Positions 1-5,519 are shown, counted from the stretch's first letter. The stretch is 6,169 bases of DNA from an uncultured Alkalilimnicola sp. (GCA_937951875.1 CALGAN010000043.1:1-6169); one strand, 5' to 3'. Notes: generated from the letters alone by a model not told the origin. Made by a program: numbers and translations.

Positions 1-1175
1 GCCAGCCGCGGCAGGCCATCGAGCATCCGAAGGTGACGCTGTGGAGCGAGGCGCTGGCCGCCGGCAAGGTGCCGGGCCCGCACACCGCCGGTCCCGACGA
101 CTGGTGCGTGTTCCCGTACAGCTCCGGCACCACCGGCAATCCCAAGGGCTGCGTGCACACGCACCGCTCGGCCATGGCCACCACCGTGATCGGCGCGATC
201 TGGACGCTGGTGCCGCCCGATGCGGTGCAGCTGATCACCGTGCCGATGTTCCACGTCACCGGCATGCAGCTGTGCATGAACAACTCGATCTACTCCGGCT
301 GCACCATGGTGGTAACCACCCGTTGGGACCGGCGCGTGGCGCTCGAGCTGATCCAGCGGCACAAGGTGACCAACTGGCGCAACATCTCCACGATGGTCAT
401 CGACATGCTGGCCGATCCGGATCTCGGCAAGTATGACCTCTCCAGCCTCAAGCGCATCGGCGGCGGCGGCGCGGCCATGCCGAAGGCGGTGGAGGCCAAG
501 CTGTTCGAGCTGACCGGCCTGCGCTACATCGAGGGCTACGGCCTGTCGGAGACCATCTCCACCACCCACGCCAATCCGCCGCAGGCGCCGAAGGCCCAGT
601 GCCTGGGCGTGCCGGTGATGGACGTGGACTCGCGGGTGATCGACCTGGACACCCTCGAAGAGCTGCAGCCGGGCGAGGTCGGCGAGATCATCATCCACGG
701 CCCGCAGGTGTTCCAGGGCTACTGGAACCGGCCGCAGGACACCGCCGAAGCCTTCATCGAGCTGGACGGCAAGCGTTTCTTCCGCACCGGCGACCTGGGC
801 TACTACGACGAGGACGGCTATTTCTTCCTGGTCGACCGGGTCAAGCGCATGATCAACGCCTCCGGCTTCAAGGTCTGGCCGACCGAGGTCGAGGCGCTGA
901 TGTATGGTCACCCGGCGATCAAGGAAGTGTGCGTGATCGCCAGCCCGGATCCGCGCCGCGGCGAGACCGTCAAGGCGCTGGTGGTGCTGCGCGCCGAGCA
1001 GCAGGGCAAGGTGACCGAAGCGGACATCATCGCTTGGTGCAAGGCCAACATGGCGGCCTACAAGTGCCCGACCGCGGTCGAGTTCGTCGACGAACTGCCC
1101 AAGTCGCCCACCGGCAAGCTCATGTGGCGCCAGCTGCAGGAGCAGGAGCGGGCGCGCGTCCTGGGTAACGCCTGA
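1..1175 (+). CDS. Acyl-CoA synthetase (AMP-binding, ANL family), 5'-truncated by window edge
   Basis: The enzyme activates a carboxylic acid with ATP to an acyl-adenylate and transfers it to CoA; it is expected to be cytoplasmic or membrane-associated. The frame is open from base 3 to the TGA at 1173-1175. The GTG at 33 is probably internal, because coding continues upstream and about 390 residues are visible against roughly 500-560 for the family, so the N-terminal part is missing. Visible motifs, numbered from the codon at 33: the P-loop YSSGTTGNPKG (29-39, bases 117-149), the A5 motif GYGLSET (168-174), RTGD with the ribose-binding Asp (D254), the hinge segment DRVKRMINASGFKVWP, and the C-terminal SPTGK with the catalytic Lys at 362 (codon 1116-1118). 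All key residues are present, so it should be active. The acid substrate (medium/long-chain, aromatic or other) cannot be assigned from the visible part. A PaaI-like thioesterase follows 55 bases downstream. Confidence 0.93.
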   Translation, partial: QPRQAIEHPKVTLWSEALAAGKVPGPHTAGPDDWCVFPYSSGTTGNPKGCVHTHRSAMATTVIGAIWTLVPPDAVQLITVPMFHVTGMQLCMNNSIYSGCTMVVTTRWDRRVALELIQRHKVTNWRNISTMVIDMLADPDLGKYDLSSLKRIGGGGAAMPKAVEAKLFELTGLRYIEGYGLSETISTTHANPPQAPKAQCLGVPVMDVDSRVIDLDTLEELQPGEVGEIIIHGPQVFQGYWNRPQDTAEAFIELDGKRFFRTGDLGYYDEDGYFFLVDRVKRMINASGFKVWPTEVEALMYGHPAIKEVCVIASPDPRRGETVKALVVLRAEQQGKVTEADIIAWCKANMAAYKCPTAVEFVDELPKSPTGKLMWRQLQEQERARVLGNA

Positions 1176-1185
1176 GCATCGGCCC

Positions 1186-1208
1186 GGCCCGCCGCCATGC
1201 GGCGGGCC
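1186..1208 (+). terminator. GC-rich hairpin after the acyl-CoA synthetase (possible weak terminator)
   Basis: A perfect 10-bp inverted repeat, GGCCCGCCGC / GCGGCGGGCC, with the 3-base loop CAT starts 10 bases after the synthetase stop. No T-run follows (next bases CCGCGGACAG), so it does not look like a full intrinsic terminator. It may cause pausing or protect the 3' end while allowing read-through into the thioesterase gene, whose ribosome site begins 8 bases later. Confidence 0.4.
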
Positions 1209-1230
1209 CCGCGGACAGAAGGCTTCGGAT

Positions 1231-1650
1231 ATGGATAAAGACTTCGCGGAAGACGTCCGCGCCGTGATCGCCCGCGCCGGTTTCCACGCGGTGCTGGGCT
1301 ACCGGCCGGTGGAGTGGAGCGACGGGTTGGCGGTGCTGGAGCTCGATTTGCAGCCGCACCATCTCAATCTCGGCGGCGTGGTGCACGGCGGCGTGCTGTG
1401 CTCACTGCTGGATGTGGTGTGCGCGCAGGCCGGCACCTACACCCCGGAACCAGGGAAGATTCGCAAGGCCATCACCTTGTCGCTGACCACCACCTTTACC
1501 GGGCAGGCCAGCCAGGGGCGCATTCGCGCGATCGGCAAACTGCGTTCCCGTGGCACCAGAATATTCAATAGCAGCGGCGAGATTTTCGATTCCGAAGGCC
1601 GGCTATTGGCGATGGGCGAAGGCACATTCCGCCTTCGCAGCGGCCAATAG
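1231..1650 (+). CDS. PaaI-like hotdog-fold acyl-CoA thioesterase
   Basis: Predicted cytoplasmic thioesterase (4HBT/PaaI type) hydrolysing acyl- or arylacyl-CoA to free acid and CoA. The 139-residue length matches the family (E. coli PaaI is about 140). The diagnostic stretch HLNLGGVVHGGVLCSLLD lies at residues 44-61: N46, the HGG turn at 52-54 and D61. D61 is in the position of the catalytic Asp of PaaI, on the hotdog helix. The strand ITLSLTTTFTG (81-91) is the conserved second block. The ATG start is supported by AGAAGG at 1217-1222, 8 bases upstream. It lies directly after an acyl-CoA synthetase on the same strand, which fits a housekeeping role that recycles CoA from dead-end thioesters of the same pathway. 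The exact substrate is unknown. The stop codon lies inside a large hairpin. Confidence 0.9.
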   Translation: MDKDFAEDVRAVIARAGFHAVLGYRPVEWSDGLAVLELDLQPHHLNLGGVVHGGVLCSLLDVVCAQAGTYTPEPGKIRKAITLSLTTTFTGQASQGRIRAIGKLRSRGTRIFNSSGEIFDSEGRLLAMGEGTFRLRSGQ

Positions 1651-1651
1651 C
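1602..1651 (+). repeat. Two-part hairpin spanning the thioesterase stop codon
   Basis: The outer arms GCTATTGGC (1602-1610) and GCCAATAGC (1643-1651) are a perfect 9-bp inverted repeat. The inner arms GCGAAGGC (1616-1623) and GCCTTCGC (1631-1638) form a perfect 8-bp stem with a 7-base loop. A small internal loop (5 and 4 bases) separates the two. The 17 paired positions include the TAG stop at 1648-1650. There is no T-run after it. It may act as a 3'-end stabiliser or a transcription pause/termination element. Confidence 0.55.
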
Positions 1652-1781
1652 GCGGTCGCCGCAACCTATCAACGCCAGGAAAATAGGAGGTTGGGGGCAC
1701 CGCGTCGATCGCCTTTCGAAGGTGCGGGTTTGGCGCCCATAAGGAGCGCGTTCCGCAGAGTGGAAAGGCATTCCGTAACGG

Positions 1782-1810
1782 TTGACGCCGAGAGCGGCCC
1801 ATGACAGATT
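1782..1810 (+). promoter_or_regulatory. Weak candidate sigma70 promoter for the liv genes
   Basis: TTGACG at 1782-1787 matches the -35 consensus at five of six positions. Seventeen bases further on, CAGATT (1805-1810) is only a poor -10 match (three of six). It sits at the edge of the AT-richer patch, where a promoter for a leader-bearing livHMGF transcript would be expected. The -10 is not convincing, so this is a location hint only. Confidence 0.2.
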
Positions 1811-1918
1811 CACTAGCTCAAACAAAAACACATATAGCTGCGTCGTAGAGACGCAAGCGAAAGATGATGTAGGTGCCCCAGGCGCCTTCCGTGGGACAGA
1901 CGGAGGAGGAGAGGACCT

Positions 1919-2044
1919 ATGTTCCTCGCGTTCCGGCGTTGTAACGCCTCGTCGGCGACAGCCGTCGCCAAAACCACTGCTTTGAAAGGTCCGCAGGGTC
2001 GCGCTGAAACCTGCCGGATTGTCACCCGGCCAGAGGAGGAGTGA
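1919..2044 (+). CDS. Candidate 41-residue leader peptide, coupled to livH
   Basis: An ATG at 1919-1921 follows a very strong purine-rich ribosome site (GGAGGAGGAGAGG, 1902-1914; AGGAGG to ATG is 9 bases) and opens a frame that runs without a stop to the TGA at 2042-2044. The peptide begins MFLAFRRCNASS and ends in VTRPEEE. Its EEE codons are the ribosome-binding site of livH, and its stop falls two bases before the likely TTG start of livH (it would overlap a GTG start at 2041). That geometry is typical of translational coupling. There is no run of Leu/Ile/Val codons, so it does not look like a classical branched-chain attenuator peptide. The peptide resembles no family I know; it is basic in the middle, with two Cys and no membrane segment. 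Codon third positions are less GC-biased than in the liv genes, so it may be a regulatory uORF or chance. Confidence 0.4.
   Translation: MFLAFRRCNASSATAVAKTTALKGPQGRAETCRIVTRPEEE
2034..2039 (+). promoter_or_regulatory. livH ribosome-binding site that favours the TTG start
   Basis: AGGAGG lies 7 bases before TTG (2047) but only 1 base before GTG (2041). The spacing makes TTG the workable initiation codon, and the resulting N-terminus MELFFQLVLNGLTLGS resembles usual LivH starts. The site also codes for the Glu-rich end of the upstream 41-codon frame. Confidence 0.65.
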
Positions 2045-2046
2045 CC

Positions 2047-2910
2047 TTGGAGCTGTTTTTCCAACTCGTTCTTAACGGCCTGACGCTTGGAAGCGTGTAC
2101 GGCCTGGTCGCTCTTGGGCTGACCCTGGTCTACGGCATCCTGCATGTGCCGAACTTCTCGCACGGCGCGCTGTACATGGTCGGCGCTTACGTTGCGTTCA
2201 TCCTGATGAGCAATTATGGCGTCAATTACTGGGTCGCCATCGCTGGCGCGGCCGTTGTCGTCGGTGTGCTCGCCATGCTGTCGGAGCGGCTGGTGTTCCA
2301 TCCGCTGCGCGACGCGCCGCCGATCCACGACAAGATCGCCGCCATCGGCATCCTGCTGTTCCTGGAAGCCGGCGTCATGGCGATCTGGGGCGCGGATTTC
2401 CGCCGCATGCCCACGCCGTATTCCGGCATCGTCGACATCTTCGGGCTCACCGCCCCGGCGCAGCGTCTGCTCATCATCGCCGGCGCCTTCGTGCTGGTGG
2501 TGGCGCTGCACCTGTTCCTGAAGAAGACCATTCTCGGCTCGACCATCATCGCGATGGCGCAGAACCGCGAAGGCGCGGCCCTGGTCGGCATCAACGCCAC
2601 CAAAGTGTCGCTGCTCACCTTCTTCATTTCCGGCGCTTTGGCCGCGGTTGCCGCCGGTCTGTTCGCGCCGATCAACCTGGTGTACCCGGCCATGGGTCAC
2701 CTGGTGATCATGAAGGCCTTCGTGATCATCGTGCTTGGCGGTATGGGCAGTATTCCCGGCGCCATTATCGGCGGCCTGATCATCGGTTTCGCCGAGAGCT
2801 TCGCCGGTTTCTACATCTCCACCCATTACAAGGATCTGGTCGCCTTCCTGTTGCTGGTGGTCATCCTTTCCGTCCGGCCTGAGGGCCTGTTCACGAAGGG
2901 AGTGCGGTAA
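2047..2910 (+). CDS. livH: Branched-chain amino acid-type ABC transporter permease LivH
   Basis: Inner-membrane permease subunit of a HAAT-type (LIV-I) importer that pairs with LivM. With the TTG start at 2047 it has 287 residues, normal for LivH (about 290). It is hydrophobic throughout, with roughly eight membrane segments. Family landmarks: the N-terminal NGLTLGSVYGLVALGLTLVYG, NFSHG at 36-40 (usually NFAHG), a cytoplasmic coupling region at about 160-175 (AQNREGAALVGIN) that contacts the ATPases, GGMGSIPGAIIGG at 231-243, and the C-terminal RPEGLF (277-282). The GTG at 2041 would add only two residues but is too close to the ribosome site. livM begins 5 bases after its stop, so the two are co-transcribed. 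Membership in the family is secure. The transported solute is not: members carry branched-chain amino acids, urea, amides or aromatic acids. Confidence 0.95.
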   Translation: MELFFQLVLNGLTLGSVYGLVALGLTLVYGILHVPNFSHGALYMVGAYVAFILMSNYGVNYWVAIAGAAVVVGVLAMLSERLVFHPLRDAPPIHDKIAAIGILLFLEAGVMAIWGADFRRMPTPYSGIVDIFGLTAPAQRLLIIAGAFVLVVALHLFLKKTILGSTIIAMAQNREGAALVGINATKVSLLTFFISGALAAVAAGLFAPINLVYPAMGHLVIMKAFVIIVLGGMGSIPGAIIGGLIIGFAESFAGFYISTHYKDLVAFLLLVVILSVRPEGLFTKGVR

Positions 2911-2915
2911 GCGTC

Positions 2916-3923
2916 ATGAAGTACCTTCAAGGAAAAGCTGGCTGGGCCATTCTGATCGCCCTGGCCCTCCTGTTCCCGCTCGTGGCCGGAAACAACTACC
3001 AGCTGTACGTGATGTCGCTGGCGTTCATCTTCGCCATTTCGACCGCGGGCTTGAACCTGATCACCGGTTACACCGGTCAGCTGAACCTCGGCCACGCCGG
3101 GTTCATGGCGATCGGCGCGTACACCGTGGGCATTCTGACCGTCACCTACGAATGGCCGTTCTGGGGGGCCTTCGCCATGTCCGGCGTGGTCGCCGGCGTG
3201 ATCGGCTTCTTCGTCGGCGTGGTCTCGCTGCGGCTGAAGGAGCATTTCTTCGCGATCTTCACGCTGTGCGTGGGCTTCATCATCTATCTCATTATTGAGA
3301 AATGGGATTCCGTTACCGGCGGTACGGTCGGCATCATCGGCATTCCGGGTCCGGCGCCGATCGGTCCGATCACCTTCGATAGCGCGATCTCCCAGTACTA
3401 TCTCGTGGTGTTCTTCCTGGTGGTGAGCCTGTGGCTGATGCACCGGATCGTGAACTCGCTGCTCGGCCGCACCTTCATCGCGATCCGCAACAGCGACGAT
3501 CTGGCGCAGGCGCTCGGCATCAACCTGATGCGCAACAAGACCCTGTCGTTCGTGCTGTCGACCTTCTACGCCGGTATCGCCGGTGGCCTGTACGCGGGGT
3601 ACGTGCGCTTCCTTGGTCCGGACCTGGCCGGTACCCACTACACGTTCGACATGATCACCTACCTGCTGGTGGGTGGCATCGGCACCCTGATGGGGCCGGT
3701 GGCCGGCTCGCTGCTGGTGGCCTGGGTCACGCAGTCGCTGCAGTTCCTGCAGGACTATCGCATGGTGGTGTTCGGTCCGCTGCTGGTACTGCTGGTCATC
3801 TTCTTCCCGCACGGCATCGTCGGCTTCTACTACAAGAAGCGGATGGAGCGTGAGATGAAGAAGCGGGCGGCCGAAGCCAGCCGCGCCCAGGCGGTCAAGA
3901 AGGAGGCCGGTACCAATGCTTAA
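2916..3923 (+). CDS. livM: Branched-chain amino acid-type ABC transporter permease LivM
   Basis: Second inner-membrane permease of the importer, 335 residues, typical for LivM. The hydrophobic N-terminus (10-24) leads into the signature GYTGQLNLGHAGFMAIGAY (51-69). The cytoplasmic coupling loop RNSDDLAQALGINLMRNKT (191-209) faces the ATPases, followed by membrane segments including LVGGIGTLMGPVAGSLLVAW. The C-terminal tail after residue 305 is highly charged (KKRMEREMKKRAAE) and should be cytoplasmic. One variation: where many LivM proteins have a TLGFGEIVR-like stretch, this one reads TLCVGFIIY (116-124), without the acidic and basic residues. The ATG start has a somewhat distant AAGGGAG at 2896-2902 (13 bases), so translation may depend on coupling to livH. 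Its 3' end overlaps livG by 8 bases. Confidence 0.95.
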   Translation: MKYLQGKAGWAILIALALLFPLVAGNNYQLYVMSLAFIFAISTAGLNLITGYTGQLNLGHAGFMAIGAYTVGILTVTYEWPFWGAFAMSGVVAGVIGFFVGVVSLRLKEHFFAIFTLCVGFIIYLIIEKWDSVTGGTVGIIGIPGPAPIGPITFDSAISQYYLVVFFLVVSLWLMHRIVNSLLGRTFIAIRNSDDLAQALGINLMRNKTLSFVLSTFYAGIAGGLYAGYVRFLGPDLAGTHYTFDMITYLLVGGIGTLMGPVAGSLLVAWVTQSLQFLQDYRMVVFGPLLVLLVIFFPHGIVGFYYKKRMEREMKKRAAEASRAQAVKKEAGTNA

Positions 3924-4680
3924 GATCGAGAACCTCACCAAGCAGTTCGGCGGCCTGACTGCGGTTCGCGATGTCAGCGTGACCTTCGAGAAGGGCAAGA
4001 TCAACGCGATCATCGGCCCCAACGGCGCTGGCAAGACCACGTTCTTCAACCTGATCAGCGGCATGCATCAGCCGACGTCGGGGCGGATCATCTTCAAGGG
4101 CGTGGACGTCACCCGCATGCGCGCCGATCAGGTGGCGCGGCTGGGCGTGGCCCGCACTTTCCAGACCACGCACCTGTTCGACAACGCCACGGTGTTCGAC
4201 AACCTGATCGTCGGTCACCGCCTGCGCACCAAGTCGGGCTTCTGGGACGTGGTATTCAATACCAAGCGCTTGCGCGAGGAAGAGAAGGCCTGCCGCAAGA
4301 AAGCCGAGGAAGTGCTTGAGTTCGTTGGCCTTAACCATGCGGCGTACCGCCTGGCCGGCGACATCTCCCAGGAGGAGCGCAAGCGCGTCGCGTTCGCTCT
4401 GGCGCTGGCCACCGAGCCGGATCTCGTCCTGCTCGACGAGCCGGCCGGCGGCGTCAACCCCGAGGAGACCGTGGGGTTGGCCGAGCTGATCAAGAAGATG
4501 GTCCGGCACGGTCTGACCGTGTGCCTGATCGAGCACAAGATGGACATGATCATGGGCATGGCCGACAAGATCATGGTGCTCGACCACGGCGAGAAGATCG
4601 CCGAGGGCACGCCCGCTGAGATCCAGCGCAATCCGGTCGTTATCGAGGCTTATCTCGGGAGCGAACATGCTGCAGCTTAA
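3916..4680 (+). CDS. livG: ABC transporter ATP-binding protein LivG, with a degenerate signature motif
   Basis: Cytoplasmic ATPase subunit, 254 residues (normal for LivG). Walker A GPNGAGKT is at 34-41, the Q-loop Gln at 83 (ARTFQ), Walker B LVLLDEP at 170-176 with catalytic Glu, the D-loop region GGVNPEE at about 178-184, and the switch His at 207 (IEHKMD). The C-terminal GTPAEIQRNPVVIEAYLG is characteristic of LivG. The oddity is the ABC signature: residues 150-154 read ISQEE where LSGGQ or the LivG-type LAYGQ is expected, so the glycine that normally contacts the partner's ATP is absent. The rest of the helix (RKRVAFALALATEPD) aligns well, so this is not a frameshift. AGGAGG at 3901-3906 is 9 bases before the ATG. 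The start overlaps the end of livM by 8 bases, and the end overlaps livF by 14. Confidence 0.95.
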   Translation: MLKIENLTKQFGGLTAVRDVSVTFEKGKINAIIGPNGAGKTTFFNLISGMHQPTSGRIIFKGVDVTRMRADQVARLGVARTFQTTHLFDNATVFDNLIVGHRLRTKSGFWDVVFNTKRLREEEKACRKKAEEVLEFVGLNHAAYRLAGDISQEERKRVAFALALATEPDLVLLDEPAGGVNPEETVGLAELIKKMVRHGLTVCLIEHKMDMIMGMADKIMVLDHGEKIAEGTPAEIQRNPVVIEAYLGSEHAAA

Positions 4681-5374
4681 GAACGTCAACCTGAACTACG
4701 GCAGCTTCCGAGCGCTGCACGACATCAACATCCACGCCGATGAAGGCGAGTTGGTGGTGCTGTTGGGCGCCAACGGTGCGGGCAAGAGCTCGATCTTCCT
4801 GACCATCAGCGGTCTCAACAAGTCGGTCAGCGGCAGCATCAAGTTCCGCGGCCAGGAGCTGCTCGGCATGAAGCCGTCGCAGATCGTGGAGGCCGGTATC
4901 GTGCACTGCCCGGAGGGACGCAAGCTGTTTCCGGGCATGTCGGTGCTCAAGAACCTGATCCTGGGCGCTTACGTGCACCGTAAGGACAAGGCCGGCGTGC
5001 AGCGCTCGCTTGAGGAAGTGCTCGACATGTTCCCGATCCTGCGGGAGAAGAAGGATCAGCCCGCCGGTTCGCTGTCGGGCGGTCAACAGCAGATGGTGGC
5101 GATCGGCCGCGCCCTGATGGGCCGTCCGAAGCTGCTGATGCTGGACGAGCCGTCCCTGGGCCTGGCCCCGCTGGTGGTCAAGCAGATGTTCGAGGTGATC
5201 CAGCGCATCAACCAAAGCGGCACCACGGTGCTGCTGGCTGAGCAGAACGCATACGCGGCGCTGAAGATCGCCAACCGCGCCTACGTCATCGAGAGCGGAC
5301 GAATCGTGATGGAAGGCGACCGCGACACGCTGCTGGGCGACGAGCGTATCCGCAAGGCGTACATTGGCGGCTAA
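4667..5374 (+). CDS. livF: ABC transporter ATP-binding protein LivF
   Basis: Second cytoplasmic ATPase of the importer, 235 residues, as expected for LivF. Walker A GANGAGKS is at 34-41. The CPEGRKLFPGMSVLKNL block (81-97) is typical of LivF, which uses PEGR in the Q-loop region. The signature LSGGQ at 136-140 is canonical. Walker B LLMLDEP is at 156-162, and AEQNA at 191-195 has Gln at the switch-His position, as in other LivF proteins. It ends in AYIGG, like E. coli LivF (AYLGG). It pairs with LivG, so its intact signature completes the LivG ATP site, while its own site faces LivG's degenerate signature. GGGAG at 4657-4661 is 5 bases before the ATG. The 14-base overlap with livG implies coupled translation. 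The stop codon lies in the loop of a strong hairpin. Confidence 0.96.
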   Translation: MLQLKNVNLNYGSFRALHDINIHADEGELVVLLGANGAGKSSIFLTISGLNKSVSGSIKFRGQELLGMKPSQIVEAGIVHCPEGRKLFPGMSVLKNLILGAYVHRKDKAGVQRSLEEVLDMFPILREKKDQPAGSLSGGQQQMVAIGRALMGRPKLLMLDEPSLGLAPLVVKQMFEVIQRINQSGTTVLLAEQNAYAALKIANRAYVIESGRIVMEGDRDTLLGDERIRKAYIGG

Positions 5375-5390
5375 GGCCGCCAATCGCCTT
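5354..5390 (+). terminator. Hairpin spanning the livF stop: terminator/attenuator or processing site
   Basis: The arms ATTGGCGGC (5363-5371) and GCCGCCAAT (5376-5384) pair perfectly over 9 bp around a TAAG loop that contains the livF stop. The stem extends by 6 more pairs, AAGGCG (5354-5359) with CGCCTT (5385-5390), interrupted only by a 3-base bulge (TAC). Fifteen pairs is well above chance for this position. The following bases (CATTGTTCTGTTGG) are T-rich but not a run of T, so partial termination or mRNA 3'-end protection is likelier than full termination. It separates the membrane/ATPase genes from the binding-protein gene. Confidence 0.6.
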
Positions 5391-5519
5391 CATTGTTCTG
5401 TTGGAGGAGGAGAATCTCGCTTAGTTGAAGACTGTTTCGCAGGAGGAGGTGGTCGCGCAAGCGGCCATGGAACGATCAACAAACACTCGCTCGACGAGTG
5501 GATAAAGAGGGAAACAGTG
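5391..5519 (+). other. Leader of the substrate-binding-protein gene
   Basis: A 129-base non-coding stretch. It contains GGAGGAGGAGA at 5403-5413, identical to the 11-mer at 1902-1912 in the livH leader, and a second purine block AGGAGGAGG at 5441-5449. Neither is at the right distance for the binding-protein start. A 26-codon open frame (TTG 5425 to TAA 5503-5505; the inner ATG at 5467 is in the same frame) is possible but weak. A short hairpin precedes the true ribosome site. I see no convincing promoter here. Confidence 0.35.
5484..5500 (+). repeat. Short hairpin just upstream of the binding-protein ribosome site
   Basis: CACTCG (5484-5489) and CGAGTG (5495-5500) form a perfect 6-bp stem around CTCGA, ending 5 bases before the ribosome site AGAGGGA (5506-5512). 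It could shield a processed 5' end or tune translation of the abundant binding protein. It is short enough to be chance. Confidence 0.3.

Larger units (their letters stand above)
1651..2046 (+). other. Long intergenic leader upstream of livH with dense short inverted repeats
   Basis: No long gene is convincing in these 396 bases. An AT-richer patch at about 1801-1838 carries TAGCT twice, 21 bases apart (1814-1818 and 1835-1839), and is a plausible promoter or regulator-binding region. Short stems then follow: TGCGTC/GACGCA (1839-1855), AGGTGCC/GGCGCCT with one G-U pair (1871-1887), TCCGT/ACGGA (1888-1904), GAGGA/TCCTC (1911-1927), GGCGT/ACGCC (1935-1948), GGCGAC/GTCGCC (1954-1969), GCAGG/CCTGC (1993-2014) and GCCGG/CCGGC (2013-2030). 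Individually, 5-7 bp stems are expected by chance in GC-rich DNA, but their end-to-end arrangement suggests a structured 5' leader RNA. I recognise no known riboswitch class. A weaker hairpin CGCCTT/AAGGTG lies at 1710-1724. A 41-codon open frame occupies the last third. Confidence 0.45.

Noticed and set aside
1551..1571. Sigma-54-like TGGCAC inside the thioesterase gene
   Set aside because: There is no TTGC element at the required spacing, and the position is internal to a coding region.
1565..1831. Minus-strand frames of 88 and 121 codons over the thioesterase end and the gap (1565-1831 and 1437-1802)
   Set aside because: I see no recognisable motifs in them, and both overlap the thioesterase gene antisense. 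A divergent regulator gene would be expected to show a helix-turn-helix, and none is visible.
1871..1969. A known riboswitch (glycine, c-di-GMP or similar) in the livH leader
   Set aside because: The stems and loop sequences do not match the conserved cores I know for these classes; only generic GC-rich hairpins are seen.
1782..1985. TTG-initiated 67-codon frame in the livH leader
   Set aside because: It has no ribosome site before the TTG, its amino acid composition is unnatural, and it competes with the better supported ATG frame at 1919.
1919..2044. Classical leucine/branched-chain attenuator peptide
   Set aside because: The 41-residue frame has only two Leu, one Ile and two scattered Val codons and no cluster of control codons, and no T-run terminator follows its stems.
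1813..5383. Long minus-strand open frames (1813-2826, 2826-4064, 3895-4689, 4640-5383) covering the liv genes almost end to end
   Set aside because: Their translations are low-complexity, rich in His/Asp/Gln/Arg, with no recognisable domain. They are the antisense shadow of GC-rich, RNY-biased plus-strand genes with clear family membership.
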